DNA of 11,424 nucleotides from JBBSUX01 sp038234045 (GCA_038234045.1 JBBSUX010000100.1:1-11424); one strand, 5' to 3'; positions 1 to 5,379 are shown, numbered from the stretch's first letter. Made by a program: numbers and translations. The notes: generated by a model not told the origin, from the letters alone.

Positions 1-27
1 GGCGTCCGCTCAATCACGCGAGTATTA

Positions 28-73
28 AAAAAATAGCTAGTAGCGCACGTCGGTAAAGCGCTAGAGGCCAATT
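28..73. repeat. Dispersed intergenic repeat, copy A
   Basis: An AT-flanked element with an inverted repeat: TAGCGC (41-46) pairs with GCGCTA (58-63) across an 11-base loop, flanked by AATAGCTA on the left and GAGGCCAATTT on the right. The reverse complement of this stretch aligns with 7322-7369; both share the 10-mer GCCTCTAGCG and the pair GCGCTA...AGCTAT at the same spacing. A third, partial copy lies inside phhB near 9895-9937. I recall elements of this form as common between genes in Comamonadaceae, but that is memory and was not checked. It sits directly after the stop codon of the TM2 gene, so it may also act in the 3' end of that transcript. Confidence 0.7.
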
Positions 74-544
74 TCATTGAGAAATTGTGCGTGCTTCCTC
101 GATCTGGTAGTCGAAGTAATGCTCAAAGCTGAAAGCCAGCGTCGCCATGAGAACGCCGGTTCCCAGTAACAGCGCTGCCATGACGGGAATGATCGTGGCC
201 CAGCTGGTGCTTCCGGCTGGTGCGTCTTCCGGCGCCTGCGGATTGCGGCGGGCGTTCCATTTTTCGGGTGTCATCAGGCCGTACACGATGGCATTCAGGC
301 AGCAGCCCGCGAACGTCACACCGATCAGCGGAATCAGCGCCCAGCTCAAGGTGTCGTCGACCCCGAGATCGAGCGCACGCTTGATGCCATAGGCGCCCAG
401 CAGCGTGGGGATAGGCAGCAGCCAGCCGATCAGGTCGTCGAAGCCACGCAAATAGAAGCGGTGCAACCCAAAAGTCCCGCCGATGAAGGTGAGCCAGGTG
501 GCGATGGTTTTGTTCTTAGGGGAAGGGGATGCAGCGGATGTCAT
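74..544 (-). CDS. TM2-domain inner-membrane protein
   Basis: A 156-residue membrane protein. Residues about 10-55 match the TM2 domain pattern: a KNKTIATWLTF start, then a glycine-rich helix ending in GLHRFYL, a turn, and a second hydrophobic stretch. Two further hydrophobic segments lie at about 68-90 and 116-139, with a polar Pro/Ala-rich linker between them. TM2 proteins are widespread and their biochemical role is not established, so no specific function is assigned. The ATG at 544 is the natural start because the TM2 motif begins about ten residues later; no strong Shine-Dalgarno sequence is visible. The gene lies 31 bases downstream of the acetyltransferase gene on the same strand, so the two may be co-transcribed. 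The final residues after the last helix are charged (FEHYFDYQIEEAR). Confidence 0.8.
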   Translation of the reverse strand: MTSAASPSPKNKTIATWLTFIGGTFGLHRFYLRGFDDLIGWLLPIPTLLGAYGIKRALDLGVDDTLSWALIPLIGVTFAGCCLNAIVYGLMTPEKWNARRNPQAPEDAPAGSTSWATIIPVMAALLLGTGVLMATLAFSFEHYFDYQIEEARTISQ

Positions 545-575
545 GGCCGTGATTGTGGACCGGGTGGCAGCCTGC

Positions 576-1112
576 TCAGGCCAGCTGAGTTTCGGGCGGC
601 GTGGCGCTCCCGGCGCCGAGCGACTTTTCCATCAGCACGACATCCAGCCACCGGCCGAACTTCCAGCCGCAATCACGCAGCATGCCGGCTTGTGTAAACC
701 CGAGCGACCGATGCACCCCGATGGAGCCCGCATTGCTCGAGTCGCCGATGACAGCGATGAGCTTGCGTACTCCCGCACGCCCGGCCTCATCCACGAGTGC
801 CTGCAGTAGCGACCGGCCCTGGCCACGACCTTGCCGGCCGGGGGCCAGATAGACCGAATCCTCGGCTGAATAACGATAGGCCGGGCGCGGCTTGAACCAG
901 TTGCAGTAGGCGAAACCGGCGAGCGCACCTTCGTCGTCCGCCATAACCAGATAGGGCAGGCGGCGAGCAAGCACTTCAGAGCGTCGTGCTCGCATGTCGG
1001 CCTCGGTCGGCGGTTCGGTTTCGAAAGTGCCAGTGCCATGCAAAACATGGTGGGCATAGAGGGCGGTAACCGCCGGGATATCCCCGTCTTCACAAGGTCG
1101 GATGGTGGGCAT
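576..1112 (-). CDS. GNAT N-acetyltransferase, phosphinothricin/methionine sulfoximine acetyltransferase-like
   Basis: A 178-residue GNAT-fold enzyme expected to transfer acetyl from acetyl-CoA to an amine. The features fit the phosphinothricin/methionine-sulfoximine acetyltransferase subgroup: the early HHVLHGTGTFETEPPT stretch (21-36), the YSAEDSVYLAPGRQGRGQG block (81-99) holding the acetyl-CoA pyrophosphate loop, and the SNAGSIGVHRSLGF segment (126-139). True substrates in this subgroup are often amino-acid analogues, but the substrate here cannot be read from sequence. The open frame extends upstream to 1190, but I chose the ATG at 1112. Family members begin close to the ITIRPC-like first strand, and the longer version would run across the rpsP promoter on the other strand. 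The gene is divergent from rpsP and upstream of the TM2 gene. Confidence 0.85.
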   Translation of the reverse strand: MPTIRPCEDGDIPAVTALYAHHVLHGTGTFETEPPTEADMRARRSEVLARRLPYLVMADDEGALAGFAYCNWFKPRPAYRYSAEDSVYLAPGRQGRGQGRSLLQALVDEAGRAGVRKLIAVIGDSSNAGSIGVHRSLGFTQAGMLRDCGWKFGRWLDVVLMEKSLGAGSATPPETQLA

Positions 1113-1180
1113 GGAGCTGGGCAATTGAGCCGTTCGGCGGGGTCGCAGGATGACGTGTCGGGATCCCGCCCGCAAACAAT

Positions 1181-1208
1181 TTGGGATCACGGCGCAAAAA
1201 GCTATAAT
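1181..1208 (+). promoter_or_regulatory. Candidate sigma70 promoter of the rpsP operon
   Basis: A perfect -10 box, TATAAT, is at 1203-1208. A 4-of-6 -35 box, TTGGGA, is at 1181-1186, with a 16-base spacer. It lies in the divergent gap between the acetyltransferase and rpsP and would give a leader of about 120 bases. The 12-mer AAAAGCTATAAT ending this promoter (1197-1208) recurs exactly at 3113-3124 ahead of rplS. Confidence 0.7.
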
Positions 1209-1287
1209 TTACGGCTTTGCTGCGTGTCGCTGGCCGGGTGGCCATGTCGCGTGTCTCGACGCCGCATAGAGATTGATCAATGTTGGA

Positions 1288-1328
1288 GCCGGTACTTTTT
1301 GATAGCTACCGGCCCACCACCCGAAGGA
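1288..1328 (+). promoter_or_regulatory. rpsP leader hairpin and ribosome-binding site
   Basis: A perfect 7-base-pair hairpin, GCCGGTA (1288-1294) with TACCGGC (1307-1313) and a 12-base loop, ends about ten bases before the Shine-Dalgarno AAGGA (1324-1328) that fixes the rpsP start at 1335. The loop and 3' arm contain TTTTTGATAGCTA, which resembles one end of the dispersed repeat at 7322-7369. The hairpin is directly visible; a regulatory role is inference. Confidence 0.45.
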
Positions 1329-1334
1329 TAAATC

Positions 1335-1616
1335 ATGGTCGTCATTCGACTCTCCCGCGGCGGTTCCAAAGGCCGTCCTTTCTTCAACATCGTTGTGAAC
1401 GACAAGCGCGTTCGCCGCGATGGCCGTTTCATCGAGCGTCTGGGCTTCTACAACCCGACAGCCCGCGGAGGCGAAGAAGGCCTGCGCGTTGCGCATGACC
1501 GCGTGACTTACTGGAGGAGCGTTGGCGCCCAGGTGTCGCCGACGGTTGAGCGCCTGCTGCGTCAGGCGCAATCGACGGTAGCCGCCGCACCGGTAGCCGA
1601 GGCCGCGGCGGCCTGA
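1335..1616 (+). CDS. rpsP: 30S ribosomal protein S16
   Basis: A 93-residue small-subunit ribosomal protein, close to the family length of about 80-90. The N-terminus MVVIRLSRGGSKGRPFF followed by NIVVNDKRVRRDGRFIERLGFYNP is diagnostic for S16, which binds 16S rRNA early in 30S assembly. The last 15 residues are an Ala/Pro/Val tail of low complexity, common in Burkholderiales S16 and not expected to touch the core fold. The start is fixed by AAGGA seven bases upstream. It is the first gene of the classic rpsP-rimM-trmD-rplS cluster, with its own promoter at 1181-1208 and a terminator-like hairpin at 1641-1675 directly behind it. Confidence 0.97.
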   Translation: MVVIRLSRGGSKGRPFFNIVVNDKRVRRDGRFIERLGFYNPTARGGEEGLRVAHDRVTYWRSVGAQVSPTVERLLRQAQSTVAAAPVAEAAAA

Positions 1617-1640
1617 GCCCCGCTGCTCGGGCCCTGAAGA

Positions 1641-1675
1641 AAAACCGCGTCCGGGCTCACCGGCGCGGTTTTTTT
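1641..1675 (+). terminator. Intrinsic terminator/attenuator between rpsP and rimM
   Basis: The arms AAAACCGCG (1641-1649) and CGCGGTTTT (1664-1672), extended by CCGG/CCGG (1651-1654 with 1660-1663) around a 5-base loop and one bulged T, are followed by a run of seven T at 1669-1675. This is a strong Rho-independent terminator shape inside the operon. It would let rpsP be expressed above rimM and trmD, with partial read-through feeding the downstream genes. No separate rimM promoter was convincing. Confidence 0.8.
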
Positions 1676-1751
1676 GTTTCTGGCTGACCCGCACGCTGCA
1701 AACGCCGCTTATTCTTCGTTTCCAGCTTTCGCGACTGACTACCTCTGCACC

Positions 1752-2333
1752 ATGCCCGCACCCACGTTGCCAGCCTCGTTAGAGAGCGCCGAATTGCCCG
1801 CCGACGCTGTCGAGGTCGGTCGCATCGCGGATGCCTGGGGAATCAAGGGCTGGTTTCGGGTGTTGGCGTTCAGCTCCACACCCGAGGCCCTTTTTTCTTC
1901 CAAGCGCTGGTTTCTGCAACCTGCGGAGCGAGGCGCCAAAACCTTTTCGGGCACGGTACGACTCGCTATCCGTGAGGCGCGCGAACATTCGGACTCTGTC
2001 GTTGCTTCAGCGCACGAGATCGATGATCGCAACGCAGCCGAGTTGCTCAAAGGTGCACGGGTTTTCGTGCCGCGCTCGAGCTTTCCCACCGCAGCCGAAG
2101 ACGAGTATTACTGGGTCGATCTGATCGGCCTGCAGGTAGTCAATCGTGAAGGCGTGGCCTTGGGTGAAGTGCGCGAATTGCTGTCCACCGCCGCCCAAAC
2201 CGTGCTCGCGCTAAGCCACCAGGCCGAAGATGGCTCAACCATCGACCGCATGATCCCGTTCGTCGCTGTATATGTCGATCGTGTCGACCTTGCTGGTCGC
2301 ACCATCACCGTGGACTGGCAGCCGGACTACTGA
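1752..2333 (+). CDS. rimM: 16S rRNA processing/ribosome maturation factor RimM
   Basis: A 193-residue assembly factor for the 30S subunit head, which binds S19 and helps late 16S rRNA maturation. The N-terminal RimM domain begins at VEVGRIADAWGIKGWFRV (20-37). The C-terminal PRC-barrel domain starts at EDEYYWVDLIGLQVVN (116-131) and ends with MIPFVAVYVDRVDLA (167-181). The frame is open upstream to a TTG at 1674, but that start sits inside the T-run of the rpsP terminator, so I use the ATG at 1752; no clear Shine-Dalgarno precedes it. A leader of about 19 residues before the conserved core is longer than in Escherichia coli RimM. It lies upstream of trmD with a 76-base gap, the usual partner order. 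Confidence 0.94.
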   Translation: MPAPTLPASLESAELPADAVEVGRIADAWGIKGWFRVLAFSSTPEALFSSKRWFLQPAERGAKTFSGTVRLAIREAREHSDSVVASAHEIDDRNAAELLKGARVFVPRSSFPTAAEDEYYWVDLIGLQVVNREGVALGEVRELLSTAAQTVLALSHQAEDGSTIDRMIPFVAVYVDRVDLAGRTITVDWQPDY

Positions 2334-2409
2334 CGCAAAGCGGTTTGCCGGCTTCGCGCCCGCGCTCCGACCCGTACAGAAGCATCGCGCCGCGGACTTC
2401 AACACAAGC

Positions 2410-3123
2410 ATGCGCTTCGACGTCATCACGCTGTTTCCGGAAATGTTCGCGCCCTTCTTCGGTAGCGGCGTCAACCGGCGTGCGTTCCAGACAGGCCTTG
2501 TCGAGGTGCGGCTCTGGAATCCGCGCGACTACGCTGCAGGCAATTACCGGCGCGTGGACGACCGACCTTTTGGCGGCGGGCCCGGCATGGTCATGATGGC
2601 CGAACCGCTGTCACGTTGCCTGGAAGCGATTCGTGTGGATCGGGCTGAGGCGTCGGACGCCATCGCACCCTTGGTCCTTTTTTCGCCCATCGGCGCGCGG
2701 ATCGACCATGCGTGCGTGCAGCACTGGTCCGACGGTATTGGTGCCGTCCTGTTGTGTGGTCGCTACGAGGGAGTCGATCAGCGCTTCATCGACGCCCATG
2801 TCGACGCTCAGATCAGCCTTGGCGATTTCGTGCTGTCGGGTGGCGAGATCGCTGCGATCGCTTTCCTGGATGCGCTTGCGCGGTTACAGCCCGGTGTGCT
2901 GCATGACGCCGAGAGCCACGCGCAGGATAGCTTCAACCCCGCCGTCGATGGTTTGCTCGATTGCCCGCACTACACCCGGCCCGAAGTTTGGGAGGGGCAG
3001 GGCGTGCCGCAGGCATTGCTTTCGGGCGACCATGCCCGCATTGCTGCTTGGCGCATGGAGCAGAGGCGTGCATTGACTGCTAGCTTGCGGCCCGAGCTTT
3101 TGCGACCCAAGCAAAAGCTATAA
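2410..3123 (+). CDS. trmD: tRNA (guanine-N1)-methyltransferase TrmD
   Basis: A 237-residue SPOUT-class methyltransferase that makes m1G37 in tRNAs reading CNN codons, using S-adenosylmethionine and preventing +1 frameshifting. Diagnostic parts are MRFDVITLFPEMF (1-13), DDRPFGGGPGMVM (50-62), the trefoil-knot cofactor segment CGRYEGVDQRFID (116-128) and DFVLSGGE (139-146), and the C-terminal block around ESHAQDSFNPAVDGLL (168-183) to VWEGQGVPQALLSGDH (193-208). The start at 2410 is canonical for the family, although the frame stays open upstream to 2272 within rimM in another phase. No strong Shine-Dalgarno is seen. The TAA stop lies inside a consensus TATAAT (3119-3124) that probably helps express rplS. 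Confidence 0.96.
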   Translation: MRFDVITLFPEMFAPFFGSGVNRRAFQTGLVEVRLWNPRDYAAGNYRRVDDRPFGGGPGMVMMAEPLSRCLEAIRVDRAEASDAIAPLVLFSPIGARIDHACVQHWSDGIGAVLLCGRYEGVDQRFIDAHVDAQISLGDFVLSGGEIAAIAFLDALARLQPGVLHDAESHAQDSFNPAVDGLLDCPHYTRPEVWEGQGVPQALLSGDHARIAAWRMEQRRALTASLRPELLRPKQKL

Positions 3124-3124
3124 T
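3113..3124 (+). promoter_or_regulatory. Candidate internal promoter -10 region ahead of rplS
   Basis: TATAAT at 3119-3124 sits within the 12-mer AAAAGCTATAAT, identical to the rpsP promoter end at 1197-1208, and overlaps the trmD stop codon. No good -35 box is found at the right spacing (only T-rich sequence around 3096-3102), so the call rests on the -10 box and the shared context. It would give L19 an independent supply with a leader of about 105 bases. Confidence 0.45.
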
Positions 3125-3175
3125 GCCGGGTTGTCGATCCTCTACCTGGCCGCGGCTTTCCCCCCATCCGGCATT
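3122..3175 (+). promoter_or_regulatory. Long-range inverted repeat in the trmD-rplS leader
   Basis: AATGCCGG (3122-3129) is perfectly complementary to CCGGCATT (3168-3175), closing a loop of 38 bases. The left arm overlaps the -10 box, so it would be present only in RNA reading through from trmD and absent from transcripts started at the internal promoter. The ribosome-binding site AAGGAAA (3227-3233) for rplS lies further downstream. The pairing is seen directly; any function is inference. Confidence 0.3.
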
Positions 3176-3235
3176 TGAACTGCATATGAGAGCCGCCCCT
3201 AGTGCAGCGCAGGCACGATCGCATCCAAGGAAATC

Positions 3236-3625
3236 ATGGCCAATCTGATCCAGATCCTCGAAGAGGAAGAAATCGCCCGCTTGGGCAAGACCGTTCCGGT
3301 GTTTTCGCCGGGCGACACGGTGATCGTCGGTGTCAAAGTAGTCGAAGGCACGCGCAAGCGGACTCAGCTGTTCGAAGGCGTCGTGATCGCCAAGCGCAAT
3401 CGCGGCCTGAACAGTTCCTTCATCGTGCGCAAGATTTCCAGCGGCGAAGGCGTGGAGCGCACTTTCCAGACCTACAGCCCGATCATTGCAAGCATTGAAG
3501 TCAAGCGCCGTGGCGATGTCCGTCGCGCCAAGCTGTACTACCTGCGCGAGCGCAGCGGCAAGTCGGCTCGTATCAAGGAAAAGCTGCCAGCACGCAAGAC
3601 CAAGACGGCGGTGGCCGCCACCTGA
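3236..3625 (+). CDS. rplS: 50S ribosomal protein L19
   Basis: A 129-residue large-subunit protein located at the 30S-50S interface. The core GDTVIVGVKVVEGTRKR, then LFEGVVIAKRNRGLNSSFIVRK, then GVERTFQTYSPIIASIEVKRRG is unmistakable L19, and it ends with YYLRERSGKSARIKEKL. A C-terminal extension of about a dozen residues (ending KTKTAVAAT) makes it longer than the roughly 115 residues of the Escherichia coli protein. AAGGAAA six bases or fewer upstream fixes the start at 3236, and the ribosome-binding context is nearly the same as that of rpsP. It is the last gene of the operon, followed by a structured 3' UTR and a strong terminator. Confidence 0.97.
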   Translation: MANLIQILEEEEIARLGKTVPVFSPGDTVIVGVKVVEGTRKRTQLFEGVVIAKRNRGLNSSFIVRKISSGEGVERTFQTYSPIIASIEVKRRGDVRRAKLYYLRERSGKSARIKEKLPARKTKTAVAAT

Positions 3626-3635
3626 GATCGGCTTT

Positions 3636-3686
3636 GCAGCCAGAGAGAGAGGAACAGGCCATCGGCCGGATTGCGCTCTCTGCTGC
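3636..3686 (+). other. Structured 3' UTR hairpin of rplS
   Basis: GCAG (3636-3639) pairs with CTGC (3683-3686) and CAGAGAG (3641-3647) with CTCTCTG (3676-3682), an 11-base-pair stem with one bulged C. Its 28-base apical region contains a further small GGCC-ATC-GGCC hairpin. It lies between the rplS stop and the terminator at 3701. It may stabilise the transcript end; no known RNA family is recognised. Confidence 0.45.
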
Positions 3687-3700
3687 CAACGCATCCATCA

Positions 3701-3733
3701 ACCGCCGCAGGCATACGCCTCGGCGGTTTTTTT
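3701..3733 (+). terminator. Rho-independent terminator of the rpsP-rplS operon
   Basis: ACCGCCG and AGGC on the left pair with GCCT and CGGCGGT on the right around a 4-base loop ATAC, with a single bulged C, followed by seven T (3727-3733). It stands about 75 bases after the rplS stop and closes the operon. Confidence 0.9.
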
Positions 3734-4025
3734 CTTTGCGTTGCCGGGCTCACGCCGAATGTCTGCGCTCCTCCTGAATTTCACGACGGTCAGGATCCCG
3801 CGATTCCTTCTTTGCGCCTCATTGGACTCACTCATGCCCGCGCTGCTACGCATGGAAACCATTTTTTAGGGGACGCAGCGGTGATGCACGATAAACTTCT
3901 AAAAGGATTGTCTGTACGCCATCGAACTTAGCGGCGGAAAGCAGCGCAATCTCTTTAAAGTTCATCTGTCACCTTTTTCCCCGGGTGACTTTTTTTCTGT
4001 CCCTGAATCCGTTGTAAAGAAGAAA
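3734..4025. other. Gene-poor stretch between rplS and the leader duplication
   Basis: No convincing gene is seen here. An open frame from 3671 to 3931 exists but runs across the rplS terminator and has no family resemblance. A 15-codon frame starting with ATG at 3884, about ten bases after AGGGGA, is too short to support. The only clear signal is the terminator-like hairpin at 3968-3996. GC falls along this stretch towards the hydrolase gene. Confidence 0.5.
3968..3996 (+). terminator. Orphan Rho-independent terminator
   Basis: GTCACC (3968-3973) pairs with GGTGAC (3984-3989) across a 10-base loop and is followed by seven T (3990-3996). It points along the plus strand but no gene lies between it and the rplS terminator 240 bases upstream. 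It could end an unrecognised small RNA, be a second stop for read-through, or be left from a lost gene. Confidence 0.65.
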
Positions 4026-4212
4026 GCTGTTCAGAGTCTATTGCAAAATCGGGGGTGCATTTGTAGGAGAAAGACCCGTGTTACGCTTCATTGACGGCTG
4101 AACTCAAGACGTTGCGCATGAGGTCCAGGCGCTATCCGGAATAAAGACAGTACTCAAGCCCGAGGCAATCTCGCTTCCTGATGCATCGTTCAAGAAAGAT
4201 TCCGTACCCGAG
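4026..4212 (+). repeat. Tandem leader duplication, unit 1 (degenerate)
   Basis: Aligns with unit 2 at an offset of 241 bases, rising to 243 after a two-base indel. The first 60 bases differ at about nine positions, with a 25-base identical core (4063-4087 by eye) containing AGGAG (4065-4069) and a GTG eight bases later (4078). The leader frame here stops after seven codons because unit 1 lacks two bases present in unit 2. The codon matching the 4384 ATG is ATA, and the one matching the hydrolase ATG at 4453 is GAG. It looks like a decayed copy of the hydrolase leader. Confidence 0.8.
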
Positions 4213-4266
4213 CTGCGGCACCGGCTCTTTTTTTTGCCGCGCTTAAAACCAAACGCATTGAGAAGA

Positions 4267-4455
4267 GCTGTTCAGAGTTTATTGTGAGATCCGGATCGCA
4301 ATTGTAGGAGAAAGACCCGTGTTACGTCGTTCATTGAAGACTGAGATCAAGACAGTACGCATAACGTCCCGACGCTACGCGGCATGAAGACCGTGCTCAA
4401 GCCCAAAGCAATCTCGCTTCCTAGTAGATCGTTCAAGAAAGAATCCATACCCATG
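4267..4455 (+). repeat. Tandem leader duplication, unit 2 (abuts hydrolase start)
   Basis: The downstream copy of the unit described at 4026-4212. It begins GCTGTTCAGAGT, carries AGGAG at 4306-4310 and GTG at 4319, and ends at the hydrolase ATG 4453. Differences from unit 1 in the second half include both synonymous and conservative replacement changes in the hydrolase frame, which hints that this part has at some time been translated. Confidence 0.8.
4319..4387 (+). CDS. Putative 22-residue leader peptide overlapping the upstream hydrolase start
   Basis: A GTG start lies eight bases after AGGAG (4306-4310), the best ribosome-binding site in this region. The 22-codon frame encodes a strongly basic peptide (begins VLRRSLKTEIKTV, ends TSRRYAA). 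Its TGA (4385-4387) overlaps the ATG at 4384-4386 in an ATGA arrangement typical of translational coupling. That ATG is in frame with the hydrolase and would add 23 residues before its signal peptide. In unit 1, restoring two missing bases gives a similar peptide ending in TAA at the same place. The frame and overlap are seen directly; that it is translated is inference. Confidence 0.35.
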   Translation: MLRRSLKTEIKTVRITSRRYAA

Positions 4456-5298
4456 TTCAAACGAATCCTCATGTCTGCCGCCCTTCTGGCAATCTCTGCA
4501 TCGGCTATGGCCGGACCTGTTCCCTCACCGATCTACGGTATGACTCTGGATGGCGTTGATCGCATCGACCAGATTACGCAGTCTCTGGGAAATCTGCAGA
4601 AGAAACCCACGGCCCGCATCGTATTTGACGAGTTTGTTCAACCATCTTATTACCGTGATCCCGTCGTTCAGATCAAACAGGTCAGCTATGTGATGGGCGA
4701 ACTGCTGGACAGTTTCTATGTCCCCAAGTACTCCGTGAATGATTATTTGCAACGCACGCGTGACTACACTGCGCAGCTTGGCGATGCGGTAGACATTTGG
4801 GAAGTCGGCAATGAAGTCAATGGCGAGTGGTTGGGCAATACGCCTGATGTGGTCGCCAAGATCAGTGGAGCCTATGACATAGTGAAGGGCCAAGGACATA
4901 CGGCTGCTCTGACTCTGTACTACAACGCTGGCTGCTATGAAAAGCCGGCCAACGAAATGTTTACATGGGCTGCAGCCAACGTCCCTGATCGTATGAAGCA
5001 AGGTCTGGACTACGTTTTGATCAGCTACTACGAAGATGACTGCGAGAATCTGCACCCTGAATGGCAACCGGTCTTTGACAAGTTGCATGCGATGTTCCCC
5101 AACTCCAAGATTGGTTTTGGTGAAGTGGGCACTTCCAAAAAGGCCAAAAAGCAAGAGTACATGCAACGGTACTACTCCACGAAGATCACAACTCCGAACT
5201 TCATCGGTGGTTACTTCTGGTGGTACGGCAAGCAAGACCTCGTACCTATGAGGAAGCGCCTCTGGCAAGAGTTCAACAACGTTACCTCCAAGAACTGA
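4453..5298 (+). CDS. Secreted clan GH-A-like glycoside hydrolase, family unassigned
   Basis: A 281-residue protein with a signal peptide: MFKR, a hydrophobic stretch to about residue 18, and a likely cleavage after ASAMA (residue 20). The mature part looks like a compact TIM-barrel hydrolase. DIWEVGNEVNGEW (114-126) ends in the Asn-Glu pair (N120, E121) that serves as acid/base in clan GH-A, and IGFGEVGT (220-227) provides a fitting nucleophile, E224. GYFWWYG (253-259) matches the last aromatic strand. Cys161 and Cys197 could form a disulfide. The substrate is unknown. The frame opens at 4384, but the signal peptide favours ATG 4453; with the earlier start 23 polar residues would precede it. 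Base composition is lower in GC than in the flanking genes (one 60-base line, 4681-4740, counts to 50%), and no sugar genes are nearby, so acquisition by transfer is plausible. Confidence 0.75.
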   Translation: MFKRILMSAALLAISASAMAGPVPSPIYGMTLDGVDRIDQITQSLGNLQKKPTARIVFDEFVQPSYYRDPVVQIKQVSYVMGELLDSFYVPKYSVNDYLQRTRDYTAQLGDAVDIWEVGNEVNGEWLGNTPDVVAKISGAYDIVKGQGHTAALTLYYNAGCYEKPANEMFTWAAANVPDRMKQGLDYVLISYYEDDCENLHPEWQPVFDKLHAMFPNSKIGFGEVGTSKKAKKQEYMQRYYSTKITTPNFIGGYFWWYGKQDLVPMRKRLWQEFNNVTSKN

Positions 5299-5335
5299 AC
5301 CAAGGCACTAACTCGCCTGTACCAACGTCAGCAAA

Positions 5336-5379
5336 CCCAAGGTAGCCGCCCACATTTTTGTCCGCACTGCTTCCTTGGG
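5336..5379. repeat. Inverted repeat between the hydrolase and Nudix genes
   Basis: CCCAAGG (5336-5342) pairs with CCTTGGG (5373-5379). After one mismatch three more pairs form (AGC with GCT), around a loop of about 22 bases. No T-run follows on either strand, so it is not a standard terminator. The 174-base gap has no other supported feature on the plus strand. Confidence 0.4.

Noticed and set aside
1113..1190. Longer acetyltransferase start at 1190
   Set aside because: It would overlap the rpsP promoter and adds 26 residues with no match to the family; ATG 1112 precedes the conserved core.
1209..1694. Minus-strand open frame opposite rpsP
   Set aside because: Shadow of rpsP and its terminator; no domain seen.
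1674..1751. Upstream TTG start of rimM
   Set aside because: It lies inside the T-run of the rpsP terminator and adds residues absent from RimM; ATG 1752 fits better.
2272..2409. Longer trmD frame starting within rimM
   Set aside because: The family begins exactly at MRFDVITLFPEMF (ATG 2410), and the extra part is rimM read in another frame.
3671..3931. Plus-strand open frame of 86 codons after rplS
   Set aside because: It reads through the rplS terminator, lacks a ribosome-binding site at its start and shows no family resemblance.
4215..4240. Terminator-like hairpin between the two leader units
   Set aside because: GCGGCA pairs with TGCCGC, but the T-run is in the loop, not after the stem, so it is not a normal intrinsic terminator.
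5036..5251. Short plus-strand frame inside the hydrolase gene
   Set aside because: Alternative frame of the hydrolase, without support.
4525..5268. Long minus-strand frame opposite the hydrolase
   Set aside because: The plus strand has the signal peptide and catalytic motifs; this is its shadow.
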